From positions 62,001 through 126,000 of the forward strand of contig NW_006763298.1 of NCBI RefSeq assembly GCF_000218685.1: a stretch of 64,000 nucleotides of DNA. Direction: 5' to 3'. Within the stretch, counting starts at the first letter, position 1. Each line of letters starts with the position of its first letter. The position numbers and the translations under genes were made by a program. The notes beneath the pieces were generated by a model. The model saw only the letters and a program-made list of their open reading frames with translations, did not search any database and had not been told where the DNA came from. This stretch comes from Serpula lacrymans var. lacrymans S7.9. Lineage: Eukaryota > Basidiomycota > Agaricomycetes > Boletales > Serpulaceae. Shown here in pieces: positions 42,609 through 54,540 of this stretch.

Positions 42609-44107
42609 CTAAAAGAGATGTGTAAGTCGAATGGATTCTCGAACTAGAGACGATAAAATCAGCAGACTACTACTCACGGGTAACGCCAGCCACATGCCCG
42701 CGCAGGTAGATAGAGTACTTGAGAGTATACACGTCAGAAAAACTGGGATCGAGACGAGCGATGCGACATACAGCATAAAATAGAAGGAACTGTCCCGGAT
42801 GAGTACTTCGAAAATAGAACCACCCCTAAGGTATCTTAGAGCACGCATCTCCTTGACGTGTTTGATCCCCATCCAGACGGCGAAGGAAAACAGAATACTC
42901 TCATAAGACATCATGGCGACCCAGGACGAGTATAGAAAATCCGGCAGTGCTTTGTATATACAGGGATGCACACCATCTATGGGACTAAGGTCCGCTATGT
43001 AGATGGATGAGTAAAAACATATAGTAGAAGGATGTGGACTCACGATAAGCACCCGATCGAGCAGACACCATCTTCACAGCGAACATGAACGCTACTTCAA
43101 TGATAAAACAAGCCGCAACAAAACATATGATTTTCTTGGACCATTGGTACATTGCATATATTCTGAACTGCATGATTACTGAGGATAGGAGGTATCAGTA
43201 TCACATTTGGAAAGTATGTGTAACATACTTTGCATTGTCCATATTATGATTGTACTTGCCCATGACTGAAACTCGACGTACGTGAGACCTATTGTTTTGA
43301 GATGATTTGAGTATTTACGGAATATAAACATAAATTGACCCACAGCTAAATAACAATGGTGCAGGTTATCCGTGTTAACTCAGCATGGACGGGTGGAATG
43401 AAATTTACATACAACTGTGAGGGGATGGGTGAACAAGAGAAAATGGAGAGCACAAGCCAACACACCTGAGGAGGCACCGACGACAGCATGAACACTGAAT
43501 CGTTGAGTGATGCCATTGAGTCAGATAAGAATCATTTGATTTGGTCTCGGCATAGCAAACCTTACCACAAGTATCGCATCTGGAAATGGAATTTAGGAGA
43601 TGTTACGGAAATATAAGGGATGCTCACATCAGAACAAGGTCACCAAGATACCGGGTCTGAATAGGTGATATGAGCCAACAAGTTTTAGTGAACAAATTTG
43701 TAAGACGGACGTACCCATATGAACAAGACCTTCAAAAGCGACCAGCGTTTTTGCTGGAGCGGCCGGATTTAGAATAAGACTACGTATGAAAGAGAAAACG
43801 TTTACCCATATGAGCTCTACCTGAATTATGTCCGGTAGTACATAAGTCAAGGACGATAAAAATGTGAACAAAAATTAGACGTACTTCTTGATCCAGAGTG
43901 ATCACTACAGAAGGCAAAGACAAAGCAATTAGCCCCGAAAACACGCCGACTTTAATAAGATTTATTTACTGTGATCATACAACGTGAGGATAGTAGCTGA
44001 GACTGTAACAGCAGTCCTCGTCAGCATATGTTACTATCAGACAAAACTCCCCCGCACTTACCATGACAAATACGACCTAGATTTACTGCCCGGGCGACTT
44101 CCGCCAT
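42609..44107 (-). CDS. DUF6533-domain multi-pass membrane protein
   Basis: Starting at ATG 44107, exons 44062-44107, 43970-44002, 43885-43904, 43806-43820, 43715-43753 and 43628-43656 join to give TILTLYDHMITLDQEVELIW, QKRWSLLKVLFIW and TRYLGDLVL. That is the hallmark of DUF6533 proteins of Agaricomycetes (LYDY..T.D.EV..IW, then K.LF...RY). Exons 43628 to 43180 are uncertain. Later segments are clear: WASTIIIWTMQ, VIMQFRIYAMYQWSKKI, FVAACFIIEVAFMFAV, and a last exon with FSFAVWMGIKHV and FYFMLYVASLVSIPVFL, ending at TAG 42609. About seven hydrophobic helices are expected. The family is abundant in mushrooms and its function is not known. Confidence 0.7.
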
Positions 44108-45048
44108 GTAGACGGTGACGTGGAGAACGTCAACACAAGTTGAACGAGAGATATGTCGGTAAAGACAGCCTGATATTTCTGGACGACAACTAGATGGTAC
44201 CCGACAAATGGTCGAGCTCAACTGATTTTCAGTTCCAGGTAGGTCTTTATATGGTTGTTGTGTAATTTAACTGAAAATATCATGACATCGAGATCTTCAG
44301 GCGATATCATATTTAACTTAGCTCTCCTGACCGCTTATGCAATGTCACTTATGCTTCGACCGCCCGACCGCACTGGCCCAGTTCTAAAGCCCCTTCGTTG
44401 GGCGGAAAATACTCTGCAGTATATCTCGTGATAGATTTTTCTGCAGTTGGCTGATGTGCCTCGCATTAAGCCTATGAACGACTATCAGATGGTGGGACAA
44501 CAAGCGTAGGGCTGCGTAGGGTCGTTGCAAATAGGAACGAAAAAATTAACCTTGTGATCTAGCCGAGTTGCAGTGTGTCGGTCGGAGGACGGAAGTGTTT
44601 GATTCAGGTATTTGATAAGACGCTGATCATTAAAGCAACAGGATCCGTAAACTCACCTATATATTTGATATGCAGAATTGCAATAGACGTGTATTGCCCA
44701 GGTATCAAGTTTTCGCGGTCGTGGCTATCAAGGCGAATATTCCTGCGATCAAACAGTGGGTCCATAAATGTGATTTTAGCCTAAGTGAGTGGTCACCAAG
44801 TCACTGAAACTGAGACACGCATGTTAGCTCAAGTTGGGGTTCAGCTAGAATTGAATTAGAAGATGCTATAAGAACGGGTGCAATGACACCTCCAGAAACT
44901 CTTACAGGGGTACTTACGCATGAATGTACGTAATGATGTCGACGGTTAAATATACAACTGTGATCTTGCATATGAGCTGCAACTAAACATGATCATATAT
45001 CTGCGTAAATGCGCTAGAGGTATATGTTACAGAAGTTTGGGGGACATA
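44108..45048. other. Intergenic region, no gene seen
   Basis: It contains the likely promoter of the DUF6533 gene on its left and the 3' flank of the dienoyl-CoA reductase gene on its right. A 69-aa open frame (44575-44784) has no recognisable features. Confidence 0.5.
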
Positions 45049-46216
45049 TCACAGCCTCGGTTTGATCATCTCCTTCACACTCTCTGGATCCAGCACGGCA
45101 CGAGGATAAGGCAGCTGGAACGTCCTCATGTGCTCCACTCCTCCGTCTATAGGTATAATCTGACCCGTGACATAAGACGCAGCATTGCTGAAAAGAAAGA
45201 CAGTGGCGTTGGCTACGTCTTTGAGGTGACCCATTCGACCCAAAGGGTATCTCGAGTCTCCGTCCTCCTTTCGGACTGTCTGATTTGATAGCCGTGACAT
45301 GCCCTCCGTGCCTCCAATCGGACCAGGGGCAATAACGTTCGAGCGGACGCCACGAGGACCTTCCTCTACAGCGAGAACGTTGGATAGTGCGTCGACTCCT
45401 GCTTTCGCTGCTGAAACATGCACCTGGTATGGCGTGCCTATAGTTGCTATTTTAGCAAGTGTTTTGACGGTCTAAGATAGATATTACCTTTGTAATGCAG
45501 CGTGGCGCTGACGTGTATATATGAGCCTTTTGAAGCTCGGATATGCGGAAGAGTGGCTTTCACAGTATTGAAGGTTCCGAGCTAGTTTGGTTAAGTGTTT
45601 GGAAGCGTGAGGATATCAGAAATAAAAGCTTACAGTATCAATTTCTATCACAGTCTTGAAAGCGTTTTCGGACATTCCATCAATGGAAGCAAGGAAATTT
45701 CCAGCCGCACCTAGCCCAACGTTATTAATGGAGTCCAAGATCGAACCTGAGGCTTCTAGTTCACATACCACATATGACAAAATCTATTCTTCCAAACTTT
45801 TCGATAGTTTTTGCAACCGCGTCCTTTAATTGTTGTGGTTGCCTGACATCAGCCTGCGCAGGGATACACGTTTGTCCAGTTGCCTCTGAAAGTTCTTTCG
45901 ACGTCTGAGTCAGACGATCTAGCCTGTGATATGTGTAAGCAACCACAACCGAAGAGGCGTGTCTTGCCGCTTACTTTCTCCCAACAATAACTGCATTAGC
46001 GCCATGGCGCATCTACGCGGCCACGTCGACGTTGGTCATTAAGTACATGCCAGAATACGATGGTTGAAATCAGAAACCACGTACCACAGCTTCTGTCATG
46101 CTCTTACATATACCGGAACCACCACCGGTGCAGAATAGCACCTTACCCTTGAATATTTCAGGCTTGAAAACATCCGTCGAGTCCGTAACAATGGCTACAA
46201 ATGGCTCTGGTGACAT
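45049..46216 (-). CDS. 2,4-dienoyl-CoA reductase-like SDR, probably peroxisomal (294 aa)
   Basis: Six exons on the minus strand join in frame: 46085-46216, 45975-46012, 45769-45923, 45634-45710, 45488-45581 and 45049-45437. Motifs in order are [13 protein letters not shown] (cofactor turn), the ADVRQPQQ acidic step, [20 protein letters not shown] (the family's GAAGNFL block), [23 protein letters not shown] and [13 protein letters not shown]. These match the Sps19/DECR2 type of 2,4-dienoyl-CoA reductase, which uses NADPH to remove double bonds during beta-oxidation of unsaturated fatty acids. The protein ends K-P-R-L; the last three residues fit a variant PTS1 peroxisomal signal. The length is close to the family norm. 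Confidence 0.85.
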
Positions 46217-46953
46217 ATTCGTTCAATAACAGAGAAGATGTATTCAACTGGGAAAGGGAGATGGTACGGTGAAAGTGGGAGTCAAGCTCTCAGATTTCAG
46301 GCTGTGCTTTGATAGTTTATGTCACCGGGAAACCGGGACCCAGCAAAAGCCCGGTGAAAGACAATCTCGGGCACAATCACTCAAAACCCGACTTGGCCTA
46401 CCGCTGTGAATGTGTACCACATCATGGTTACAGCATGCAGCTCCAATGCTATGGGGAAATGACTAGACGCTTCGTTCTACACTACGTGGAAATATCTAAC
46501 ACGAATTTTTGCGAGGCATCCTAAGAAACAAAACCCCGATGTCGGCAAGGGCCTGCGATTCATACAACCCTGATTGAGCTCTACCATAGTCTGAAGGCTT
46601 GCTGAACGGCTTTTCATTGCTAGACGAGGTCCGGCTTGATGCAGAGCACAGTAGACGGTCGAGTTTTCTAGTTGATTCCCTTAGCCTCTCGGCTTTTCGT
46701 GGAGTAGATTCAACCTTACAACAGCAAGATGCGGACAAGAGCAGGGGGCATACCAAAGTACCCTCGCATCGGTGGAGGCATTCTGTATGCCAGTATATCT
46801 GCCGAAAGGAGTAGTAATATACAGGAATAGCACACTCACAGGATACCTCTCCTATGGCTTTCAGATGCTATTATGTAATCACAAGGAACTCAATCGCTGT
46901 ATTGCAACTCGCAATAGACGTACTCACCTGGAGGCACCAAAGTCTCCAAGTCG
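46217..46953. other. Divergent intergenic region
   Basis: Sits between the 5' ends of the reductase gene (minus) and the 213-aa gene (plus). It probably holds both promoters. No coding features beyond chance open frames. Confidence 0.5.
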
Positions 46954-47595
46954 ATGGCGACGACTGTGCTAGAAGAACACACATTGAGCACACTGCCCAC
47001 GCCTCGCTGTAAAGGCATGTTAGAACACCCGTGTGCTTCTTCCGAGCGTCTGCGATTGTCTGCGATTAGTAGAAATTTGGATAACGCCCTTAGGGAACCG
47101 TCTGATCCGCTGGCAAAACACTTTTTGCATGGTCTTGCGTATACTATTGGATCTGCACTCGGATCTACACCCCCTTCTCAACAACAATGTCTCGATGCAT
47201 TCATCATGCCAAACAAGGTCGGGCTTATGGCAGGAGCCCGAGCGTGGTCTAAACACTTTCACCGTTCTCAGGGAGACGTGCAAGGCAGTGACGAGGGGAT
47301 TAAGGGCAAAAGCGATGGGTGGTGGGGAATGCCGTCTGGGCCTGTGGGAGTTATCAACGAGAAGGCATTGAGTTTGTTCTGGAGGGTGATGAAAGAAGCC
47401 ACATGGAAGAATCTGCACTGCCTGCCTCATCAAGTGCTGGTTTATGAAGTAAGGGTGGAAGAGGGCTATGGGATGAGATGGTCTCAAGATCGAAGCGCCG
47501 TGAAACACGGTTCGCAGGAAGAGCCTTCGTGGTTGTTTCGAGGATTTGTGGAGCCTATGATGGAGAACGGTCATGAAGTTGGCTGGAAGCACTGA
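46954..47595 (+). CDS. Conserved-looking unknown protein, 213 aa, intronless
   Basis: A single exon from ATG 46954 to TGA 47595. The sequence is soluble, with an N-terminal leader of about 35 residues, a central helix region (DPLAKHFLHGLAYTIG), a Gly-rich linker, and a well-ordered C-terminal half containing HCLPHQVLVYEVRVEEGYGM and RWSQD, ending WLFRGFVEPMMENGHEVGW. The C-terminal pattern is one I associate with uncharacterised basidiomycete proteins, but I cannot name a domain. The overlapping 190-aa minus-strand frame (47020-47592) is a shadow, because the plus-strand protein has the more plausible composition and C-terminus. Confidence 0.65.
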   Translation: MATTVLEEHTLSTLPTPRCKGMLEHPCASSERLRLSAISRNLDNALREPSDPLAKHFLHGLAYTIGSALGSTPPSQQQCLDAFIMPNKVGLMAGARAWSKHFHRSQGDVQGSDEGIKGKSDGWWGMPSGPVGVINEKALSLFWRVMKEATWKNLHCLPHQVLVYEVRVEEGYGMRWSQDRSAVKHGSQEEPSWLFRGFVEPMMENGHEVGWKH

Positions 47596-48112
47596 TGAGG
47601 CTAAGAAGGAATGTTAAAAAGGTTAATTACCCGTGTTGTAGTCTTATTATTCTCCAAAACCTCATTACTCCTATAAGCAATGACAAAAGAATCGTTAGGG
47701 CAAGTGCAGTTCATGGTCCTCCTGAACATATCAGCCTAGATCAGATAAGCATCTTCTTTCTTTTTCCATCACAGAAATGGGGTGGCCGGAGAGCGATACG
47801 ATACAGCATTCGACCACTTCGACATCTTCTACGGCTGTCCTGTGATGCCCTCGAGGCGTTCGTTTGCAGCAAAGAAATCGACAATATTAGCAATACTGTG
47901 ATGGTCGCGTGACACTCATAGACCAATGTGTCACGCTTAGCGCGTCTATCCTCCTTGACAGAAAGCTCACACTGTCTCCTTCAGAGCTGCCATCCATTTC
48001 AAGGTATCAAACAGCACTTGTATCCCTTTCTCGAGGCCGGCACTGAGGATTACTTACCTGTGTATTTATTCATCCAATATCGACATCTCCAAAACTTCGC
48101 TTTTTATCCCCG
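47596..48112. other. Intergenic region, no gene seen
   Basis: Upstream region of UBA2. Short open frames only. Confidence 0.5.
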
Positions 48113-50833
48113 ATGAATTCACCTGGTCCAGTTAACTCTCCAAAAAATTCCAGTCGATACTCCCATGCACGCGCAATCCTTGGACCAGAATTATCTAAAC
48201 GTCTTCCAGAAACGAGAGTGTTACTTGTAGGCGCGGGTGGTATTGGTTGTGAATTGTGTAAGTTCTATCGTCCGGTCGTCTTGGGCGTTCCTCTCCCTGT
48301 GCATATCTGTGTACATATATGTCTATTATCTCATTCTGACCTTTATTTATTTAATTCATCTCAGTGAAGAATATAGTTCTGACCGGTTTTGGTCATATTA
48401 CGCTACTTGACCTTGATACTATCGACCTCTCCAACCTCAATCGTCAATTTCTTTTCAGAAAAAAGGATATTAAACAGAGTAAAGCTCTCGTAAGTCTTCC
48501 ACTGTCAACCTTAAACCATTTCTCCGTGCTCGCAGTGTTCATTTTTCGACCGTGGCCCCTTAGGTGGCTGCTCAGACCGCAGGTGCTTTCAATCCCAATG
48601 TGCATATCAATCCGATTCACGGCAATATCAAAGAGCCACAGTTCGATATCGAGTGGTTTCAGCAATTTGATGTTGTTCTGAATGCTCTTGACAATCTGGG
48701 TATGATATTTGCTATTTCTGAAGCCTTATCTGACATGTGAATTCTTCTCTTGTGCACTAATGTAGATGCTCGTCGGCACGTGAACAAGATGTGCATGGCT
48801 GCTCAAGTACCTCTAGTTGAATCAGGCACAGCTGGTTATCTAGGCCAAGTGCAACCTTTATTGAAGGTAAGCAGAAATACAGCATATAGCTATCTATCTA
48901 TACTACTTGCACATCCTTTGCATTGTCTAAGAAAACGCTACATTATATAGGACCGCTCAGAATGCTTTGATTGTATACCAAAGCCTACTCCTACGTCCTT
49001 CCCTGTTTGTACGATCCGCTCCACCCCGTCCCAACCCATTCATTGTATTGTATGGGCCAAAAGTTATCTACTACCGTAAGTCTAACAAGCTACATAACCT
49101 CCTTTACTCAATCTTCTAAGACGATGAGTTGAACGGCTTCCACTGATATTCTAGACAATTATTCGGAGAAGATGAAAATGCTGGCACTGAACTGGATGAC
49201 GCCGAGAAGCAGGGTGAAAATGGTCAGTACTAATTTCCCGACGTTTTATTCCATGGCTATCCTGCTTCCTTTTTTGGGTCACTTACCGTGTATTTTGTAA
49301 CAGCTCAAGAAATTGCTACTCTTCGTAGGGAAGCGCAAGCTTTCAAAGCTGTGCGCACTGCTCTGCGGTCGGAGTCAACCGCTGCGGATGCATCTCGCAT
49401 GGCATTTCAAAAGGTGTTCAACTCCGATGTACTCAATCTTCTGTCTATGGCCGACATGTGGCGTTCACGAGTGCCTCCTCAACCACTAGATTTCGACGCG
49501 ATCAAGGAGGGGCAATTCAAGCTGAAACACCAAGCAAGCAATACAGCTAATCCACCTGCCAATGGGAAGTCAATACCACGTAAAAATGGAAGCGCTAAAG
49601 GTAAACATGAACCCACCAACGGAAACAATGTAGAGCCATCCGGTTCTCAAAACGGAGCAGGATTGAAAGACCAGAGAGCTCTTAGTCTCCAAGATAATCT
49701 AGCTTTGTTTGTATCTAGGTGTGTTGCGTCCAATTTAGCTCCAAGTCATACTCGTATATCCTTGCGTGTCCGACCTTGAGGCTAACGATGTGTTACCATA
49801 CCCAGCACCAACCGCCTGGCTGCTCGTCTCCAAACTGGCAAAGAAGACACGATATCATTCGACAAGGACGACGACGACACATTAGATTTTGTTACTGCCG
49901 CTGCCAATCTTCGCTCTGCTGCATATGGCATCGAACGTAAGACACGATGGGAAGTCAAAGGTTCGCAGTCGCATGTTTCCTCTTGTTCTCTGATCGAGAC
50001 TTGTTTACACGTAGAAATGGCGGGCAATATCATACCTGCGATAGCTACCACCAATGCTATCATTTCTGGATTGATTGTCCTGCAGGCACTCCATCTCCTC
50101 CGTAAATCTTATAGCGCACTGAAGAACGTTCATCTACAATTCAAACCCACAGTTCCTCTTAGCACGATAAATATGTGTCCCCCAAATCCAAAATGTGGTA
50201 TCTGCAGGGATACATATGCAAAAGTGCTCTGTGACCCATTCAAGGTCACGTTGGGGGAATTTGTGGATGGTATTCTCGGTGATGGGGAAGGTGAGGGTCA
50301 GGGAACAGGCAAGAGAGAAGTGAGTGTGTACGAGGATAAGCGGGTCCTGAGTGATCCAGACTGGGACGACAATAATGCGCGGACTCTTGAGAGTCTTAAT
50401 GTCACGAGGGGCAAGTTCCTGACGATCGTAGACGAAGAAGGCGAGTGGGGGACGATCTCGGTCGCATTGGGTGTGCTTCCGTGAGTTTGATTTTTTGAAT
50501 TTATCCTTTATCTCACTAATGGGACCATACAACTCCTGTTATCTTAGCGCCGATTATCCCACTAGCGGCCCTGCATTTATCTTGCCATCACCACTACCAA
50601 AGCCTCCGCGGCAAGTTCGACCATCTACACCGCCACCACCTGCACCTTCTCTCAAGCGTTCTGCTCCTGACGACGACGACGTATCTGAGATTGAGCCTTC
50701 GTCGAAACGGCTGAAAACAAACGGTGACGTCACGAGCCCAAACAAGAAGCGGAAGCTAGACGAAGATGGACTTATTTTGTTAGATAGTGCCAACGATAAG
50801 ATGTTGGACGAAGATGTCATCGAGATAGATTGA
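48113..50833 (+). CDS. UBA2: SUMO-activating enzyme subunit 2 (E1), 673 aa
   Basis: Ten exons join in frame: 48113-48257, 48365-48489, 48564-48699, 48766-48866, 48951-49075, 49155-49222, 49304-49718, 49806-49960, 50015-50480 and 50548-50833. The adenylation domain has [16 protein letters not shown], the ATP-binding [17 protein letters not shown] and ALDNLDARRHVN. The catalytic cysteine lies in [12 protein letters not shown], as in Uba2/SAE2. ECFDC and CGICRD are the two halves of the structural zinc site. A ubiquitin-fold domain follows (LDPW-like region, [13 protein letters not shown]). The C-terminus has a Pro-rich linker, nuclear-localisation-like KKRKLDED and KRLK, and ends EDVIEID, which resembles a SUMO-interacting motif. 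With Aos1 it activates SUMO and passes it to Ubc9 in the nucleus. The length is normal for the family. Confidence 0.95.
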
Positions 50834-51192
50834 GTTTTATATTTTTACTACCTTATCTTTGCTTTCAGTACTCATATTCTTAGGAATCTTAGTTGATTTT
50901 CCTAGGTCAACGTTGTATTCTTTTCTAAATATTCTGCTCTCAACATCGCTACTTCTCCATATCTATGGTAATGATACACTGTTATCATACATTCTGATGC
51001 GGCTGCAAGAACATTGATTTCAATCCTGATCGATTCACTCAATTTGGCTGTCAGCCGCACCCCAGTCGCTTATATTCTTTTTTCTGTCGGCCTCCGAGCA
51101 TCATAGGTTCAACTCCTCCACTATCATACCCCGACACCCAAGTACACAACACGCTCAATAAATTTTCCCAGCTTCGAATCAATCATCCAACA
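50834..51192. other. Intergenic region
   Basis: Between UBA2 and the GH71 gene. TTATATTC near 51070 is a possible promoter element for the latter. Confidence 0.4.
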
Positions 51193-52933
51193 ATGTTGGC
51201 TGCTCTTTCCTTCGCGCTCCTATTTATTACCCCCTGTTTCACCTTGCCCGTGGAGTTAATGGGTCACGATGTTACTGTCGCTGACGAATTTGCAGGAGTG
51301 GTGGTCGCCCATTTCATAGTCGGGAACACATACGACTATACCAACGAGACATGGATGAATGGTGAGATTTTGGGTTAACTTTGTTTTGAGCTGCTACTCA
51401 CCTTCGTGTGCCTGGTAGATATCAATATCGCATCATCGAGTAATATAGATGGGTTCGCGTTGAATGTTGGTGCAGACCCTTGGCAGCCTTCAAGGGTCCA
51501 GGATGCATATGATGCTGCTGCCAGTTTCGTTGGCGATTTCAAACTATTCATATCGTTCGACATGACATCTCTACCATGCTCCGAATCTAATGATGCAATA
51601 CTCTTGCGTTCATATATTACTAACTACACTTCACATCCAAACCAGTTATACGTTGATGGAAAGCAAATGGTGTCCACCTTTTCCGGAGAAAACTGCACAT
51701 TTGGAACCACAGATTTTAATCAAGGATGGATGAATGCACTCAAGGACGGTGGACTACTAGATCTTTCATTCATACCGGCCTTCTTCATCCCACCTGCAAC
51801 TCTTCCAAATGTGACTGTAGCCGATGGAGCGTTTAATGTAAGTTTTAGCTCAATAAACTCCAGTGACTAGTCGGCTTATGCGAGGATATAGTGGAACGCT
51901 GCTTGGCCTGAAGGTGACAGCGACATTACTTTCAACTCGGACAGCGAATACATAGCAAACCTTGGCGGGCGTGCCTACATGGCAAGCGTGTCCCCGTGGT
52001 TTTTCACAGTATGTGCTACCTTCGCATTCTCTCTATCACAGTATTCAGTATTTTATTAAGCACTATGGATCAAACTCGTACGACAAAAACTTCATTTACC
52101 GTGGGGACGATTGGCTCATTGCTGAGCGCTGGGAGCTATTGGTGCAGAATATGGCTGACATCTCAGTCGTTCAAATCATATCATGGAATGATTACGGGGA
52201 ATCCCACTATGTCGGACCTATGGAAGGTAGTCTTGCCGGATCTCAAGCTTGGACTGATGGGTTTGATCATCAAGGTACATTTTTACTTGCTCGGTTTCTT
52301 ACCCCATGATTCGAACGATTGCAGAATGGTTGACCCTAATGAGGTATTACATCCTGGCATTCAAAGTCGGCAGCTTTGAAGCTGTCTCAAATGACTACAT
52401 TTATATGGGCTAGATTGTACCCCGCCATGGCTGAGGCCCCAGATCCTGTTGGTGTCCCAATGAACGCCGCTTACGTGAGTATTTCGGTCCGACTGTTTAC
52501 GCTGGATGCTTGTGCTGGAACAAAGGACTGCGAGCTTGCTTCTAAGTGCGCTTTGCTCCCTCAAGGGGACCTATCGAACATCATTCCACCCAACCCTTTG
52601 ATTCTTGAATTATCATAGGCGCTGATGGCGGAACTTTAACTCTAGACTCAAGACTACCTTTGGGCTATGGCTTTCCTCGCAACGCCAGGGAACGTTGTAC
52701 TTACGTGCGGCTCTACGACAGAGACTTGGCAACTGTCAAGTGGCGTGTCCAAACTAAAGTTACCGCTCAGCTCCTCGTGTAGCGTCCAAGCATCGATCAG
52801 TAAAGATGGTGTCACAACTTTGAAACTCAATCCACCTGGATTCGATTTCTCAACGAATCCGCCGTCGTACAATTTTAATGCTTTCGTAGCCGGATCTTCA
52901 CCACTCATCTCTACCCCACCTACATCTGAGTAA
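51193..52933 (+). pseudogene. GH71 alpha-1,3-glucanase (mutanase), frameshifted
   Basis: A signal peptide (MLAALSFALLFITPCFTLP) precedes a glycoside hydrolase family 71 catalytic domain. Exons 51193-51361, 51419-51837, 51892-52008, 52061-52274 and 52325 onward join in frame and give VVVAHFIVGNTYDYT, DGFALNVGADPWQ, FISFDMTSLPC, SGENCTFG, WNAAWPEGDSD, YMASVSPWFFT, ISWNDYGESHY and YYILAFKVGSFEAV. The frame hits TAG at 52411, exactly where family members read YIYMWARLYP. The next bases do encode WARLYPAMAEAPDPVG, one frame over, so one or two bases seem to be missing near 52405. A further C-terminal beta-sandwich piece (52653-52933) ends STPPTSE. The splice between 52474 and 52653 does not resolve cleanly. 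It would be a secreted cell-wall glucan hydrolase if intact. Confidence 0.7.
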
Positions 52934-53640
52934 GTATGTCATATCCACGGAAAGCGGATCTCGACGTCAAACCTCACATCAAAATTTCCCGTCATCATGT
53001 CCTTCGCTGCGACTCAATTATGATGACCGGGCGGTACTCGCTTCATTTTGCCCAATATACCCAATATACCAAAGCAGCGAGCGCTCGAGAAATTGGCGCC
53101 GAATCCACAGGCTTCTTCCCCTTCTTCCGTTACGGTGGTCGTTTGGTTACGGTTGGAATGCCGGCGACGGCATCGGATTTCTTTCAACGACCGACAATTT
53201 CGATAGGTCTCTTCGAATATTCCTAAGGGCATGACCATATCTGTAAAAATGAATGTAGTATATTGTGCTTATTCTCATATGTGGTAGCCTGTATTTATTA
53301 TATTTACATTGAAAAAACAGAAAAGTAATCAACGAGCAGGAAACAAGAGATGATAATGCCGGTGCAAAAGCGAGAATACCTGGATGAATCAGTAAACACG
53401 GATAATATAATAACTTACAATATGTGACTGCCCGTAAAATGTGGGTGGCAACTGTGGCAACAAGTGATAAAGTCATAAAACAAGAATAAAATAAAAACTC
53501 ACATTTTATCCACAGCACCAGGGTTGCTATACCGTTATATGACCACCAAATTAGCAACATTGTATGGCCAGATTATCAGAGCTGAATGACAGGGCTTGGT
53601 TAGTTGACTATAGTGCGACAGCCTAGTCTCCCTTGCTGAC
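52934..53640. other. No convincing gene
   Basis: A plus-strand frame (52936-53226) and a hydrophobic minus-strand frame (53147-53560) overlap each other. Neither has a recognised motif, so both are left uncalled. Confidence 0.4.
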
Positions 53641-54540
53641 CTAATTCAATATATTGATGATAGTCGATCAATATCTTGTAAATAAGGTCTGCTTCAAAAT
53701 AACGGTGGCGTGCAGAGTGCCCCCCTTCGGTGTCAATACAGCAAAAACACGAACACTATTCAAGCTCTGTTGATTGTCAGCAAGCTCAGCACTCAGCGAA
53801 AACTCTATGCTAATCACTATGCCTGCCTCATGTTGGGTCAGATGAAACTGACCATTTGCACCGGTGTACCTCATCCAGGAGGTCACGTCCTTCTGCCTGG
53901 GCAGCCTGTGACAAAACCGGATAAACCCGGTCTCTGCCGAAGCAGCCATTGTTCTCCATGGAGCATAGCCACCACTCCATGAAGTAACCATTGTTCTCCT
54001 AGGAGTCATTATACTGTAGTGAGTAGCACCTCTGACTATAAGTAGTAGGGGGTTTAGTATAGGAATACCTCAGTCGTTTCTATAGCCTCTCGGGCAGCGG
54101 CTGAGGTATGTTACATTACATTTATTAGAGATCACCTTAAACCAACATCTATTGTAGTTTCACTTAGGTAAATAATAAAGTCATTTCTATAGCCTCTTGG
54201 GCAGCGGCTGAGTTTCACTTAGTTTTATTAGCCTGGACACTGTCCGAGTGTACAGCTATGGCCTTGATGTTCAAGTTGACCATCTCAGCCGCCTATTCTG
54301 TTTGGTAAGCCCGGTTATTTGTGGTGGTTAAGCTACTCACCTGAGTATTTCCCAAGGCAATGAGAGGGGTTACAATTAGTATAACTGGTGTTGTCGGTAA
54401 GTCTTCAACTCCATGTACTAGATTTGCAATTAATTCTTGAATTAACAGTAGCAGGCCATAGAAGACAGCCGTTTTGCCACCTCCTAAGCTTGTCGTTCTT
54501 GTGAAAGCCATTGGCTTTGTTCAGGTTGTATAGCTGCTAT
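53641..54540 (-). pseudogene. RecQ-like helicase fragment, interrupted by a Copia LTR
   Basis: The minus strand has GGGKTAVFYGLLLLIQEL (Walker A, motif I) and PVILIVTPLIALGNTQ (motif Ia) at 54350-54500. After an apparent intron come MVNLNIKAIAVHSDSVQA and, across the LTR, QAEGRDLLDEVHRCKWSV. This resembles the first half of the RecQ-like helicases often duplicated in mushroom genomes. Downstream motifs, including the DExH box, were not found, and stops follow. It is a relic. Confidence 0.65.
53909..54230 (+). repeat. Copia-1 solo LTR (322 bp) in the gene-rich part
   Basis: Full-length TGACAAAACC...TTTTATTA LTR with the perfect duplication GCCTG (53904-53908 and 54231-54235). It is inserted in the helicase fragment and is the only transposon trace I see right of 39 kb. 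Confidence 0.95.

Noticed and set aside
42660..42700. 34-base intron near the end of the DUF6533 gene
   Set aside because: Too short for a fungal intron; the frame stays open through it and ends normally at 42609.
47020..47592. 190-aa minus-strand open frame
   Set aside because: It is antisense to the 213-aa plus-strand gene, which has the more protein-like sequence and a complete ATG-to-stop frame.
52936..53226. 96-aa frame after the GH71 gene as an extra GH71 exon
   Set aside because: The GH71 frame already ends at TAA 52931-52933, and the following frame has no GH71-like sequence.
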